From SFEL01 sp964392455 (GTDB taxonomy: Bacteria; Bacillota; Clostridia; Christensenellales; CAG-138): 50,709 nt of DNA. The notes under the pieces were generated by a model, which did not search any database, had not been told where the DNA came from, and saw only the letters and a list, made by a program, of their open reading frames with translations. The stretch is from assembly GCA_964392455.1 (NCBI GenBank), contig CAYMPG010000013.1, positions 1 to 50,709 of the forward strand, given 5' to 3'. Positions within the stretch are counted from its first letter, which is position 1, and each line of letters opens with the position of its first letter. This document shows, piece by piece, positions 33,229-41,981 of this stretch. Both the position numbers and the translations under genes were made by a program.

Positions 33229-34278
33229 ATGCAGCAGGAGCAGCAAATGATGGATGCCTTGGTAAAGACCGAAGCAGCCCCCGGGCTCACCCTCATGAAG
33301 ATGCCCAAGCCTGAGCCCGGCGTGGGGGAGGTACGCATACGGATACATAAAACCGCCATATGCGGCACCGATCTTCACATTTACAACTGGGATCCCTGGA
33401 GCCAGCAAAACATTAAGCCGCCCATGATAATCGGCCACGAATACGTTGGCGAGATAGATGCCCTGGGCGATGGCGTTACCGCCTACCATATAGGCCAGAT
33501 AGTATCCGGCGAGGGGCATATCGTATGCGGCCACTGCCGCAACTGCCGTGCGGGCAATGGCCAGTTTTGCCGTCATACCAGCGGCGTGGGCGTAAACCGG
33601 GACGGTGCCTTTGCAGAGTATCTCGTTATCCCTGCAAGCAACGTGGTGCCCATACCTGACGGCATAGATGAGGACGTGGTCTCCTTCTTTGATGCCCTTG
33701 GCAACGCCACCCATACCGCCCTCATGTTTGACGTGATAGGCGAGGATGTGCTGATAACAGGCGCAGGCCCCATAGGCATAATGGCTACCGCCATCTGCAA
33801 GCGCAATGGCGCACGCAGCGTAGTGGTTACCGACGTGAATGATTATCGTCTTGACCTTGCAAAGCGCATGGGTGCCACAGCCGTGGTAAACGTGGGCCGG
33901 GAAAAGCTGGAGGATATATACGACCGCCAGCACATGGTGGAGGGCTTTGACGTGGGCCTTGAGATGAGCGGCAGCTCCGCTGCGCTGGATACCATGATAA
34001 ACAATATGCGAAACGGCGGCAAGATAGCGCTCCTCGGCATACATCCCAAGGACGTTAACATAAACCTTAACAAGGTCATCTGGAACAGCCTTACCCTTCA
34101 GGGCATATACGGCCGCAAAATGTATGAAACCTGGTACAAGATGATAACCATGGTGGAGGGCGGGCTGGATATGCACCCCATGATAACCCACCGGTTCAAC
34201 TATCGTGATTTTGATAAGGGCTTTGCCGCCATGAACAGCGGAAAATCCGGCAAGGTAGTGCTGGACTGGACTGTATAA
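33229..34278 (+). CDS. tdh: L-threonine 3-dehydrogenase
   Basis: The 349-residue zinc enzyme oxidises threonine to 2-amino-3-ketobutyrate with NAD+. The catalytic-zinc segment is KTAICGTDLHIYNWD (Cys45), with IIGHEYVGE; the structural-zinc cysteines are in CGHCRNCRAGNGQFC. The Rossmann motif is GAGPIGIMA. ATG at 33229 has CGGAGG seven bases upstream; an earlier in-frame ATG at 33154 overlaps the operator-like repeat and is unlikely. It is paired with kbl, its standard partner. Confidence 0.96.
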   Translation: MQQEQQMMDALVKTEAAPGLTLMKMPKPEPGVGEVRIRIHKTAICGTDLHIYNWDPWSQQNIKPPMIIGHEYVGEIDALGDGVTAYHIGQIVSGEGHIVCGHCRNCRAGNGQFCRHTSGVGVNRDGAFAEYLVIPASNVVPIPDGIDEDVVSFFDALGNATHTALMFDVIGEDVLITGAGPIGIMATAICKRNGARSVVVTDVNDYRLDLAKRMGATAVVNVGREKLEDIYDRQHMVEGFDVGLEMSGSSAALDTMINNMRNGGKIALLGIHPKDVNINLNKVIWNSLTLQGIYGRKMYETWYKMITMVEGGLDMHPMITHRFNYRDFDKGFAAMNSGKSGKVVLDWTV

Positions 34279-34344
34279 GCAAAGCCCTGCGCTTCCCTGA
34301 AAAAAAGCATATTACCACATCAATAAAACAAAGGAGCAAACGCC

Positions 34345-35532
34345 ATGAAAACAGCCCTCACCTACTTTAAAGAGACCCTTGCCTCCATACAGGATGCAGG
34401 CACATACAAAAACGAGCGCATAATCACCACCCCCCAGAAGGCCCGCATAGATACCACCAGGGCAGGCAACGTGCTCAATATGTGTGCCAATAACTACCTT
34501 GGCCTTTCCAATGACCCCCGGCTCATAGAGGCCGCCAAGGCCAGCTATGATAAATGGGGCTTTGGCCTGTCCTCCGTGCGCTTCATCTGCGGCACTCAGG
34601 GGCTGCATAAGGAGCTGGAGCAGAAGCTCTCCACCTTCCTCAAGATGGATGATACCATACTTTACTCCTCCTGCTTTGATGCCAACGGCGGCCTCTTTGA
34701 GACCCTCCTCGGCCCTGAGGATGCAGTAATATCCGATGAGCTGAATCACGCCTCCATCATAGACGGCGTACGCCTCTGCAAGGCCAAGCGCTATCGCTAC
34801 AAGAACAACAACATGGATGACCTCCGTGCCCAGCTTGAGGATGCAAAGGCATCCGGCTGCCGCATAAAGCTCATTGCCACTGATGGCGTATTCTCCATGG
34901 ATGGCTACATTGCCAACCTTAAGGGCATATGCGACCTGGCAGATGAGTATGATGCCCTCGTAATGGTGGATGACAGCCACGCTGTGGGCTTCATGGGCGA
35001 GCACGGCAGAGGCACTGCCGAATACTGCGGCGTTGAGGGCCGGGTGGATATAATCACCGGCACACTGGGCAAGGCCCTTGGCGGAGCCTCCGGCGGCTAC
35101 ACCTCCGCCCGCCAGGAAATAATTGACCTGCTGCGCCAGCGCTCCCGCCCCTACCTGTTTTCCAATACCGTGGCTCCCGCAATATGCGCCGCCGCCTGCA
35201 AAACCATAGATATGCTCAGCGAATCCACCGCCCTTCGGGATAAGGTGCATGAAAACGCCCGCTACTTCCGCTCCGAAATGGAAAAATGCGGCTTTGACCT
35301 GCTGCCCGGCGAGCATCCCATCGTGCCCGTAATGCTGTACGACCCCAAGGTGGCAAATGAATTTGCCGCCCGTATGCTTGAAAAGGGCGTATATGTGGTG
35401 GGCTTCTGCTATCCCGTGGTGCCCAAGGGCAAGGACCGCATCCGCACCCAGATATCCGCCGGCCATACCAAGGAAGATCTGGACTTTGCCGTAAAGTGCT
35501 TCAGGGAAGTCAAGGAAGAAATGGGCCTGTAA
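34345..35532 (+). CDS. kbl: 2-amino-3-ketobutyrate CoA ligase
   Basis: The 395-residue PLP enzyme cleaves 2-amino-3-ketobutyrate with CoA into glycine and acetyl-CoA. The PLP lysine is K243 in GTLGKALGGASGGY; the aspartate before it is in VMVDDSHAVGFMG. AAAGGAG lies close before ATG. It lies 66 bases after tdh without a terminator, so both form the threonine-breakdown operon. The window thus places threonine synthesis and breakdown next to each other. Confidence 0.96.
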   Translation: MKTALTYFKETLASIQDAGTYKNERIITTPQKARIDTTRAGNVLNMCANNYLGLSNDPRLIEAAKASYDKWGFGLSSVRFICGTQGLHKELEQKLSTFLKMDDTILYSSCFDANGGLFETLLGPEDAVISDELNHASIIDGVRLCKAKRYRYKNNNMDDLRAQLEDAKASGCRIKLIATDGVFSMDGYIANLKGICDLADEYDALVMVDDSHAVGFMGEHGRGTAEYCGVEGRVDIITGTLGKALGGASGGYTSARQEIIDLLRQRSRPYLFSNTVAPAICAAACKTIDMLSESTALRDKVHENARYFRSEMEKCGFDLLPGEHPIVPVMLYDPKVANEFAARMLEKGVYVVGFCYPVVPKGKDRIRTQISAGHTKEDLDFAVKCFREVKEEMGL

Positions 35533-35546
35533 ATACACGCCAGCAC

Positions 35547-35576
35547 AAGGGAGCCGCACAAAATGCGGCTCCCTTT
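35547..35576 (+). terminator. terminator of tdh-kbl
   Basis: AAGGGAGCCGCA pairs with TGCGGCTCCCTT around CAAAA. Confidence 0.85.
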
Positions 35577-35593
35577 ATCATCATTACAGCAAT

Positions 35594-35626
35594 AAAAAAA
35601 GCCGGCAGGATTTCTCCTGCCGGCTT
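35594..35626 (-). terminator. terminator of the phage structural operon
   Basis: Read leftward, AAGCCGGCAGGA pairs with TCCTGCCGGCTT, followed by TTTTT. It lies about 65 bases after the holin stop. Confidence 0.85.
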
Positions 35627-35692
35627 CAGTCTGATGAATACTCTCAGGGATTTGAGGAAGCGACATTCAGTCCCATTTCCCATATGCCAATG

Positions 35693-36118
35693 CTATTCTG
35701 CCTTCTCTGCTTCCGCCTGATTTTCATCCTGCTTTTGCAGGGCGCTCAGTGCTTTTTTCAGTGCGCCGGGCAGGGGCATGCCAAGGCGGCCTGCGTTTTC
35801 AAGTATGGATATGCCCTCATTTGCAATGTAAAACATACATACTGCGCTGCGTACCGCCCCATTTGTGGCGGGAGCCAGCTTATCCACCATTGACGCAAGG
35901 GCCAGCAGTATAAAGATGAATACCTTCTTAAGCAGCCCCTTGAAGCCCACTGCGCTGCTGAGCTCTCCTGCCAGAGCGGCGCAGGCCACCCCTGTAAGGT
36001 AATCCATCGCCACGACCCCCAGCAGCACCATTATAGGTGCATCCCAGGGGCCGAAAAGATAGGCCAGCACTCCGCCCGCTGCGGCACATGCGCCGCCTGT
36101 GATAATATCGTTATTCAT
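35693..36118 (-). CDS. phage holin (toxin-secretion/lysis type)
   Basis: The 141-residue protein has hydrophobic spans at about 10-45, 65-85 and 90-110 and the family segments GVVAMDYLTGVACA and LKKVFIFILLALASMVDK, as in the phage_holin_4/TcdE-like group. It would open the membrane for the lysin encoded just upstream. The C-terminus is charged (QKQDENQAEAEKAE). It is the last gene of the operon, with AAAGGAG before the start. Confidence 0.88.
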   Translation of the reverse strand: MNNDIITGGACAAAGGVLAYLFGPWDAPIMVLLGVVAMDYLTGVACAALAGELSSAVGFKGLLKKVFIFILLALASMVDKLAPATNGAVRSAVCMFYIANEGISILENAGRLGMPLPGALKKALSALQKQDENQAEAEKAE

Positions 36119-36125
36119 AGCTCCT

Positions 36126-36851
36126 TTATTCTCCTTTCTGAACCTTTTTCAGCCGGCCTGAGGCGCACCAGCCCCTCAGATACCGGCTTTCCTTTTTTAT
36201 TACCTCCGCCCAGCCATCCTGCTCTCCCAGCACCAGCACCCTGTCGCCCCGGCTTACCCGGCCCATTATGCTGCCCTCAGGCTTTTCCCTGAGGTTTACA
36301 TAGGTGGCACCGCTGTAGTAATACATGGCGGGGTACTCAGTATCACCTCCGGGCTGCTCGCCCTCTGTAAGGGCGGGGAGCCTTCCGTATCTGTTCCAGT
36401 AGGTCTTTCCTGAGGCATCCATAAGCCTCAGCACCACTCCCTCATCCCGGCCCTTGGCCTCTATCACCATGCCGTCGCCTACGAATACGCCAACGTGATG
36501 TATGCGCCTGCCATTGTGCCTGAATACAAGATCTCCCGGGATAAGGTCGTTCCTTCTGCTGAGCTTTTCCGCCCCGCTGTACAGCCCCCTTGAGGACATA
36601 TCCGCCTTATACAGCCCCTCATCCAGCATAAATTTCATTATGAGGCCGCTGCAATCGTAGGCGGCTATGGGCTCCATGCCCTGGGCCATTCGCCTGCGCC
36701 ACAGGGCGACTGCCCTGTCTCCATTGGCGGCGCTGGTCTCCTTTTTGCGTATCCAGTCCTCGGTTATGTCCGTTTCACCCTGTGCGCCCCATACGTATAT
36801 GCAGCCCACCTGCCGGTGAAGGTAATCTATAAATTTTTCCCTTATGCCCAT
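36126..36851 (-). CDS. NlpC/P60 endolysin with SH3-like domain
   Basis: The 241-residue protein has an NlpC/P60 cysteine-peptidase domain. The catalytic Cys is in AYDCSGLIMKF and the His in IHHVGVFVGDG. A C-terminal SH3-like wall-binding domain carries YVNLREKPEGSIMGRVSRGD. It would cut peptidoglycan stem peptides. No signal peptide is seen, in line with release through the holin that follows after seven bases. I start at ATG 36851 with GGAAGGG upstream; the earlier ATG at 36899 overlaps the neighbour. Confidence 0.87.
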   Translation of the reverse strand: MGIREKFIDYLHRQVGCIYVWGAQGETDITEDWIRKKETSAANGDRAVALWRRRMAQGMEPIAAYDCSGLIMKFMLDEGLYKADMSSRGLYSGAEKLSRRNDLIPGDLVFRHNGRRIHHVGVFVGDGMVIEAKGRDEGVVLRLMDASGKTYWNRYGRLPALTEGEQPGGDTEYPAMYYYSGATYVNLREKPEGSIMGRVSRGDRVLVLGEQDGWAEVIKKESRYLRGWCASGRLKKVQKGE

Positions 36852-36864
36852 GCTTTTTCCCTTC

Positions 36865-37107
36865 CTATTGTCCGCCTGAGGTCTGGAGGGCTGCGGCAAT
36901 GGCGCTGTCTATATATGCCTTAATGACCCTGTTTTCCACAGGATTGGCCGAGGTATCGCTCATGGCGCTGTCTATGGGGCCGGATTCCGGGGTTATCACC
37001 AGGTCATTCTCCCCTATGATGCCCTCCTGCCATGCGGCCGCCCGCTCCTCCTCGCTGTTAAATACATGCACCTTCATAAGGTGCAGATCATGCTGCGTGG
37101 TGGTCAT
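36865..37107 (-). CDS. small tail-fibre-associated protein
   Basis: The 80-residue protein contains DTSANPVENRVIKAYIDSAI, a motif common near the ends of phage tail-fibre proteins (NPVQNKVIKxY). The rest is unfamiliar. Its start overlaps the stop of the preceding gene by four bases. A fibre or fibre-chaperone role is inferred. Confidence 0.6.
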   Translation of the reverse strand: MTTTQHDLHLMKVHVFNSEEERAAAWQEGIIGENDLVITPESGPIDSAMSDTSANPVENRVIKAYIDSAIAAALQTSGGQ

Positions 37108-37439
37108 TCCTTTTTCACCCCCAGTATATAGTATTCCAGCGTTGCCACATTTGCGGCACTTGCGCCGCTGGTCAGCACAGCCATGCGGGTATCCCTCTCG
37201 GAATACAGCCGGGTATTGGCAGGGGCGCTCCCCCCTGTGAAAAGGGTAAGGGCAGCCCCAGGCTCCGCCCTGTAGTACACCGCCAGCTCAGAGGCGCTCC
37301 CCACAGACGTGCGAAACATTGCCGCCACAGGCGTTACGGTAATGGGTATCTGGCTTATCTGGGCCTGGTTTATGCCGGACACGGTGCCGGATACCACCCC
37401 AAGCCCCGGGTCAAAGCCCCTTAAAAGATTAAACAGCAT
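37104..37439 (-). CDS. phage protein of unknown function
   Basis: I do not recognise this 111-residue protein. It is rich in Gly, Ala, Ser and Thr with predicted beta strands and no membrane span. It lies between two fibre-like genes and overlaps the next by four bases, so a small tail or fibre component is plausible. Confidence 0.55.
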   Translation of the reverse strand: MLFNLLRGFDPGLGVVSGTVSGINQAQISQIPITVTPVAAMFRTSVGSASELAVYYRAEPGAALTLFTGGSAPANTRLYSERDTRMAVLTSGASAANVATLEYYILGVKKE

Positions 37440-37446
37440 CCTCTTT

Positions 37447-37863
37447 TTACCCCCATATCAGCACATTTACTTCAATATCCCCCGTGGGCAGCTTATCCGC
37501 CGCAAAGGTGAGGGAATTATACCCCTGTACCGTGCAGCGCACATTTGCCTGGGTGTAGATCCCCCAGTGCAGCGGGGCAGGGCCCACTATTGCATACTTG
37601 CTGCTTCTCATGCCGCTCACCCCCACGGTCTGCACGCAGGTGTAGGTGCTCTGGTTCCAGCCTGCCTTAGTAAGGGTCAGGGTAACCGTTTCCGGCTTTG
37701 AAGCGTATTCGCTATGGGTATGCAGGGCGGGGGCCGCTCCTATGCTTGCAGGGGTCACCTCATCCCCGCCTCCCGCTGCGTGGGTCTGGCCGTGGCCATT
37801 TGCAAGGCTGGTACCTGCAACGCCATTGGCAAGCACCAGCCTGTTTCCCAAATATACTGCCAT
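37447..37863 (-). CDS. tail-fibre-like protein
   Basis: The 138-residue protein has GQTHAAGGGDEVTPASIGAA-type residues followed by LHTHSEYASK, a motif that recurs in phage tail fibres and collars. The C-terminal part is beta-rich. It would form a short fibre or receptor-binding component; no enzyme motif is present. Confidence 0.6.
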   Translation of the reverse strand: MAVYLGNRLVLANGVAGTSLANGHGQTHAAGGGDEVTPASIGAAPALHTHSEYASKPETVTLTLTKAGWNQSTYTCVQTVGVSGMRSSKYAIVGPAPLHWGIYTQANVRCTVQGYNSLTFAADKLPTGDIEVNVLIWG

Positions 37864-37870
37864 TTTTTCC

Positions 37871-38446
37871 TTACGCCTCCTGTGTGTAATAGATTATCTG
37901 CCAGGTGCTTATGCTGCCCTCCAGCGCATCCGTGCAGAGGGCGGCGGCGGATTTTGCGCTATCCGCCGCCTCGGCTGCAGAGGCCTCCAGCTTTTCCACC
38001 CTGTTTATCAGCCCTGTCAGCACCGGAAGCTGGGGCTCCGCAGCCAGGGTATCCTCCCCCATGATGGCCCGGCGGCAGCCAAAGTTGAACTTGGCGGTGG
38101 TAACAAGGGTAGAAAGCTCCTGATCCGAATATATCTGCAGCTCACATTCCACCATGCCCGGGGCTACGGAGCCTGCAAAAAGGTCTATATCCACCTGATT
38201 GTTCAGCGCCCCGCACAGCGTTACGCCGCCGTTTTCCACGCCGCTGTCCTGGCAGGCCGTGCCGTTGCTCTTGGAAAACACCGCCATCACCCTGCACCCT
38301 GTAAGGTCTACAGGCTCTCCCCGGTCTGTAAGCAGTATGGATAGCTGATTTCCGCTGTCCCCCTCCACCACGTCAAATTCCCGGTTTGCCCCGGAGTCCG
38401 CCATATCCAGCCCTATGCTGAATTTCTTTTTTACCGCTGTGGACAT
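37871..38446 (-). CDS. BppU-like baseplate upper protein
   Basis: The 191-residue protein begins with a domain like BppU_N (SIGLDMADSG, then GNQLSILLTDRGEPVDLTGC and VEGDSGN). A short Ala-rich coil follows (VEKLEASAAEAADSAKSAAA, about 148-167), then a tail. BppU proteins attach receptor-binding proteins to the baseplate of Gram-positive phages. A GGAGG-type ribosome site precedes ATG. Confidence 0.7.
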   Translation of the reverse strand: MSTAVKKKFSIGLDMADSGANREFDVVEGDSGNQLSILLTDRGEPVDLTGCRVMAVFSKSNGTACQDSGVENGGVTLCGALNNQVDIDLFAGSVAPGMVECELQIYSDQELSTLVTTAKFNFGCRRAIMGEDTLAAEPQLPVLTGLINRVEKLEASAAEAADSAKSAAALCTDALEGSISTWQIIYYTQEA

Positions 38447-38456
38447 ACTGCCCCTC

Positions 38457-39341
38457 CTATTTGCCGCCGTAGCGCTTTTTCAGGCTGTCATACAGGGTGC
38501 TGCCAAGGGCTGAATATATCTCATCCCTGCGGCTGCTCCAGTATTCGGAGGAGCTGTTAAAAAGAAGCCTCTGCTGGGATGAGGTAAGGTTTCTTACATA
38601 CTCCGTATAATCCGCCGTGGAAAGGCGGCTCTTTTTTGAGGAGCCGGATGACCCTGATGAGGAGCTGCCGGAGCTTTTCTGCTTTGCTGCGGCGCTCTGC
38701 TGGGCAAGATACTGGCTGTACCAGTCAGAGGCCATGGAGAGGGCAGTCTTTGCAGCAGACGCTGCAGCCTCCGCATTGTACTGCTGGGCGCTGAGGCTCA
38801 TCTGGTCATACTGGCTGAGGGTATCGTATATGCGCTCTGCCAGCACTGCGCCGTACTGGGCCTCCATGTCGCTTATATCATCCTGAGCCTCCTCCATTTC
38901 CCTTGCCTTTACCGAGGTAACAAAACTGCTGCCTCCCATGCCCCTGGATACCGCATCTGCATCCAGCTCTGCCATATCCTCCTGGGCCGCCCTGTTTCGC
39001 TTTTCGATGGCGGCATCTGTGCCGGGGCGCAGTATGCCGCTCCACATGGAGCTTACCTCCTCCCTGCTGGGAGCTTTAACCGTAATAGTGGGTACGCTCA
39101 GGCTGCTTTTTATGGCGTTATAGTAGCCGTCAAAGGTTTTATCCCGGCTGCTGTCTCCCCAGGTAAAGCCGCCGGCGCTTTTAGTGGTATCGGGCTGAAG
39201 GCTTGCCCTGTAGGCGCTGTCAGTATCCGGGCCCCATATGCCGTCCGCCTTTACGCCAAGCCTTCGCTGGTATTCCTTTACCTTGGATGCAGAATTTACC
39301 CCCTGGGGAGGGGCATAGCCGTCCATGTAATAAGATGCCAT
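38457..39341 (-). CDS. phage protein with peptidoglycan-binding domain and Ser-rich linker
   Basis: The 294-residue protein has an N-terminal PG-binding-1 motif, VKEYQRRLGVKADGIWGPDT (about 22-41). A long helical, Ala/Glu/Ser-rich middle follows (about 95-215). A Ser/Gly/Lys-rich linker at about 215-240 precedes a C-terminal helical part. It has no signal peptide. It may be a virion component that touches the cell wall during entry. It is the only gene here with a wall-binding domain apart from the lysin. Confidence 0.6.
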   Translation of the reverse strand: MASYYMDGYAPPQGVNSASKVKEYQRRLGVKADGIWGPDTDSAYRASLQPDTTKSAGGFTWGDSSRDKTFDGYYNAIKSSLSVPTITVKAPSREEVSSMWSGILRPGTDAAIEKRNRAAQEDMAELDADAVSRGMGGSSFVTSVKAREMEEAQDDISDMEAQYGAVLAERIYDTLSQYDQMSLSAQQYNAEAAASAAKTALSMASDWYSQYLAQQSAAAKQKSSGSSSSGSSGSSKKSRLSTADYTEYVRNLTSSQQRLLFNSSSEYWSSRRDEIYSALGSTLYDSLKKRYGGK

Positions 39342-39369
39342 AGTGTTTTTCCTCCTTTCTTTTATCCTG

Positions 39370-39540
39370 CTATTCCAGCAGGGAAAGCCGCTGCTCCAGC
39401 TCCTCCAGCTTCTGGGCTATGAGGGTGAAGTTTTGATTGAGATTGTTTTCGTTTGCCTTTACGGTTTCCCGGTAAAGCTCCTCCGTGTCATCCCCTGAGG
39501 GCAGCGCCACATAGTACAGCGCCCGCATATCCATCGCCAT
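39370..39540 (-). CDS. 56-residue phage protein with C-terminal coiled coil
   Basis: This short frame encodes MAMDMRALYYVALPSG and ends LEELEQRLSLLE, a heptad-like helix. The ATG directly follows the stop of the propeller-like gene, with GGAGGG eight bases upstream. It resembles the small coiled-coil proteins often found next to tail genes. It is translated only if the upstream gene is. Confidence 0.6.
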   Translation of the reverse strand: MAMDMRALYYVALPSGDDTEELYRETVKANENNLNQNFTLIAQKLEELEQRLSLLE

Positions 39541-40968
39541 CTATTCCACCCTCCTCCATGTTTCAAAGGAAAGCTCTGCGCCTCCGGTAAGGGTAAAGCT
39601 GCCCCCCGCCTCATTGCTGAGGGTAAGGGAAAAGGTACGCCCCTCGTTTTTCAGCGGCACTTCCACCACGTCGCTCTGGTCAAGGGGCAGCAGCACCCGG
39701 CTGCGGGTTTTGCCGCCGCCCAGCGCCACCTCTGCAATGAGAGCCGTTTCGCTGTTTTTTGAGCGGCCCCTGAAGCACAGTGAGCGCATGGCCTTTACCC
39801 CGCTTTTATCAAACAGGTCTGTTTCAGGGGTGCGCCATCGCGCCTCCACCGGGGCACCGTCGTAGCTGGTGCCCTCATCAAAGAGGCAAACGTAGCGGGC
39901 GGAGTTGATAAGATACAGCCGCCCATCCCAGGCGGCTATGTCCGCCACGTTAAACCCGCAGCGCAGCATATAGGCCTGCCGCCTCAGGTCGTATTCCACT
40001 ATGGCGTCGCTGTTTTCCCCCTGGCGTATGGTAAAATACAGCCTGCTCCTTGCGACGGCCCCCTTTGTGTTTTCCACGGATGCGCCCTCAAGTATGGTTT
40101 TTATACGCATTGCGTCTACCATGGGAGCAGCCGTGACCCCATTAAACCTGCACAGCCCGCCCTTCGTGAGGAAATACAGCATATCCCCGCTGGTCACAAG
40201 GGAGGTATAGGCAGCCGTCTCAAGGTCGCTGTCCACCTTTTCCACGGTAAAATTGGAGGGCTTGTCCCCTATAAGGCGATAAATGCTGCGCTTTTTGAAG
40301 ATGAGCAATTGATTGGACAGGGCCGCTATGCCCACTATCGGGTCGCCGCCGCTTTCCCCTATCTCCGCATGGCCGCCGGATACATTTACGGAGCTGGTAT
40401 CATCCCCCCAGTCCTCAATGGTGCGGTCTCCGCCGGGCAGCTTTGACCAGTACAGCCGGTTTGGATTCTGCGGGTCTCCGGCGGCAAAAAGGCGGCTTCG
40501 ATACATGGCAAGGTAGCGCACCTTTTTATCCGACAGCTTGTCTGCGCCGCCAAAGAGCACGGCGGTGCTGCCATCGTATTTCACTATGGCCTGCTCGCCG
40601 CTGCCTATCAGCAGATAATCCGTGCTGCCTATGCGGGCCTGGGCAAAATCCACCCTGCCCTGGGTCAGCCCGCCGGTAAAGGTGTATATAAGGCTCCACT
40701 GCGTGCCAAGCCATGCATACAGCTCATTCCCCGCAAGCACTATCACCCTGTCGCCATCAGTGCAGTGAAAAAGCTGCATACGGCGTATCGGCCCCTCCCC
40801 CGGCACAGGCTGAAGGATATGGCGGGTGTATCCCTTTGCCACGGACAGGTCTCCATTGGAGGTATCCATATTATAGGCATCAGGGCTGTATGCGGGGGAC
40901 ATTCCGTTTTCCCCGGCGGATTGGTCTATGCCGATAAATTCATCTATCCGATATATCTTCCTTGCCAC
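39541..40968 (-). CDS. large beta-propeller-like virion protein
   Basis: The 475-residue protein is beta-rich with repeated segments such as RVIVLAGNELYAWLG, DYLLIGSGEQAIVKYDG, LYFLTKGGLCRFNG and GRLYLINSARYVC. This pattern is typical of propeller-like tail-hub or DNA-stabilisation proteins (P22 gp10-type). It has no enzyme motif. The start is GTG with GGTGGTG upstream. Its position after the small adaptor-like gene fits a tail-hub role. Confidence 0.6.
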   Translation of the reverse strand: MARKIYRIDEFIGIDQSAGENGMSPAYSPDAYNMDTSNGDLSVAKGYTRHILQPVPGEGPIRRMQLFHCTDGDRVIVLAGNELYAWLGTQWSLIYTFTGGLTQGRVDFAQARIGSTDYLLIGSGEQAIVKYDGSTAVLFGGADKLSDKKVRYLAMYRSRLFAAGDPQNPNRLYWSKLPGGDRTIEDWGDDTSSVNVSGGHAEIGESGGDPIVGIAALSNQLLIFKKRSIYRLIGDKPSNFTVEKVDSDLETAAYTSLVTSGDMLYFLTKGGLCRFNGVTAAPMVDAMRIKTILEGASVENTKGAVARSRLYFTIRQGENSDAIVEYDLRRQAYMLRCGFNVADIAAWDGRLYLINSARYVCLFDEGTSYDGAPVEARWRTPETDLFDKSGVKAMRSLCFRGRSKNSETALIAEVALGGGKTRSRVLLPLDQSDVVEVPLKNEGRTFSLTLSNEAGGSFTLTGGAELSFETWRRVE

Positions 40969-40972
40969 GGTA

Positions 40973-41515
40973 TCACCACCTGTTTACTATGCGCTGGCTG
41001 CCTGCCCCGCCAAGATGGGGGCGTATTGCGGCCTTGCCCGCCTCATACATCTGAAAGTAGATATTGCCGCCCCTCTGGAGGGATACGTCCCCCGCCGCCC
41101 GCTCTCTCCCCACCACATAGCTCACTATGAGTCCGTGCATCCACTGGGGTATATCCGGCTCGTCGGTGGAGGAAAACATTTCCTTCGGCACGCACCTGTA
41201 TGTTACTTCCATATCACCGGGGCCTCCCGAGGTAACTATCACCTCAGAGGTATCCCCATCGTAAAACTCCTCCTCCCGGCCCTGCCGCTTTACGCTGAGC
41301 ACCTTACGGCAGCCCCTTGAAAGCATGGCGGTGGTAAAGGTGCCATCGATGGAGGTGATGCTGTCTGTGCGGCGGGGCTGATAGGCTGAGCATATGTCTG
41401 CCACGGCGTCATTGGCAAAGCGGGTGAATTTATCCCGCCATATGTCCATGGTCTGGGCGTCGTGCCCCCTGTCAAGCTGAGACAGGGCGGAGACGATTAT
41501 GTCGTTTAAGGTCAT
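40973..41515 (-). CDS. head-tail adaptor-like protein
   Basis: The 180-residue protein begins MTLNDIIVSALSQLDRG and contains FANDAVADICSAY and PQWMHGLIVSYVVGRERAAG, features that recall adaptor proteins of the P22 gp4/gp6 type. It overlaps the stop of the preceding gene by four bases. It would link capsid and tail, but no portal gene is present for it to dock on. Confidence 0.5.
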   Translation of the reverse strand: MTLNDIIVSALSQLDRGHDAQTMDIWRDKFTRFANDAVADICSAYQPRRTDSITSIDGTFTTAMLSRGCRKVLSVKRQGREEEFYDGDTSEVIVTSGGPGDMEVTYRCVPKEMFSSTDEPDIPQWMHGLIVSYVVGRERAAGDVSLQRGGNIYFQMYEAGKAAIRPHLGGAGSQRIVNRW

Positions 41516-41802
41516 GCGTCACCTCCGGACATTTTCCTGCCCCTTGTGCCACGGTAGGGGCGCACCTTTCGCTCCCCCATCAGCTCCACCTGCTCGCTGA
41601 GCTGTATGAGCCTTGCAATGGATGCGGGCAGCTCCACCACCACCCCGCGCTGTATGCGGAAAAAGTAGCCGTTTATGCCGCCCTCCCAGGGTGCGCCGGT
41701 GCCGTTATCCTTGATGAGCATCCTTACCCGGGGCTGGGCTGCCAGCTCCGCCCCCATTTCACCCTGAAGCCTGTCTATCTCCCTGTCATTGATGTAATTC
41801 AT
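41512..41802 (-). CDS. phage protein of unknown function
   Basis: The 96-residue, basic protein has a central YFFRIQRGVVVELPASIARL segment and a Gly/Arg/Lys-rich C-terminus. I do not recognise a family. It lies between the capsid and adaptor genes, with AGGAGG before ATG, so a small head protein is likely. Confidence 0.55.
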   Translation of the reverse strand: MNYINDREIDRLQGEMGAELAAQPRVRMLIKDNGTGAPWEGGINGYFFRIQRGVVVELPASIARLIQLSEQVELMGERKVRPYRGTRGRKMSGGDA

Positions 41803-41845
41803 TTTTTCTTTCCTCCTGTGCTTTTCTCTGCTCTGCTTTTTTAAA

Positions 41846-41950
41846 GGGCCGGAGCTTTCGCCCCGGCCCCTCTGAAAGGGATCCGCTTGTGCTTTCGCCC
41901 TGGAAAGAAAGCGGTAAAGAAAGCGTGATCATCCTCCGTTTCCGGAGGAT
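41846..41950 (-). promoter_or_regulatory. GAAA-loop hairpins after the capsid gene
   Basis: Read leftward, ATCCTCCG-GAAA-CGGAGGAT (41931-41950) and then a GC-rich GAAA-loop stem, GGGGCCGGGGC with GCTCCGGCCC (41846-41870), follow the capsid stop. They could protect the capsid message or cause partial termination. No convincing gene occupies this 179-base gap. Confidence 0.5.
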
Positions 41951-41981
41951 ATGAAGCCTGTGTGCGGCGGATATCGGCATA

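Noticed and set aside
34312..35559. Leftward 415-codon open frame opposite kbl
   Set aside because: It mirrors kbl codon bias and crosses both gene boundaries without signals.
41786..41980. Leftward 64-codon frame after the capsid gene
   Set aside because: It consists of the hairpin sequences in the gap and lacks a ribosome site.
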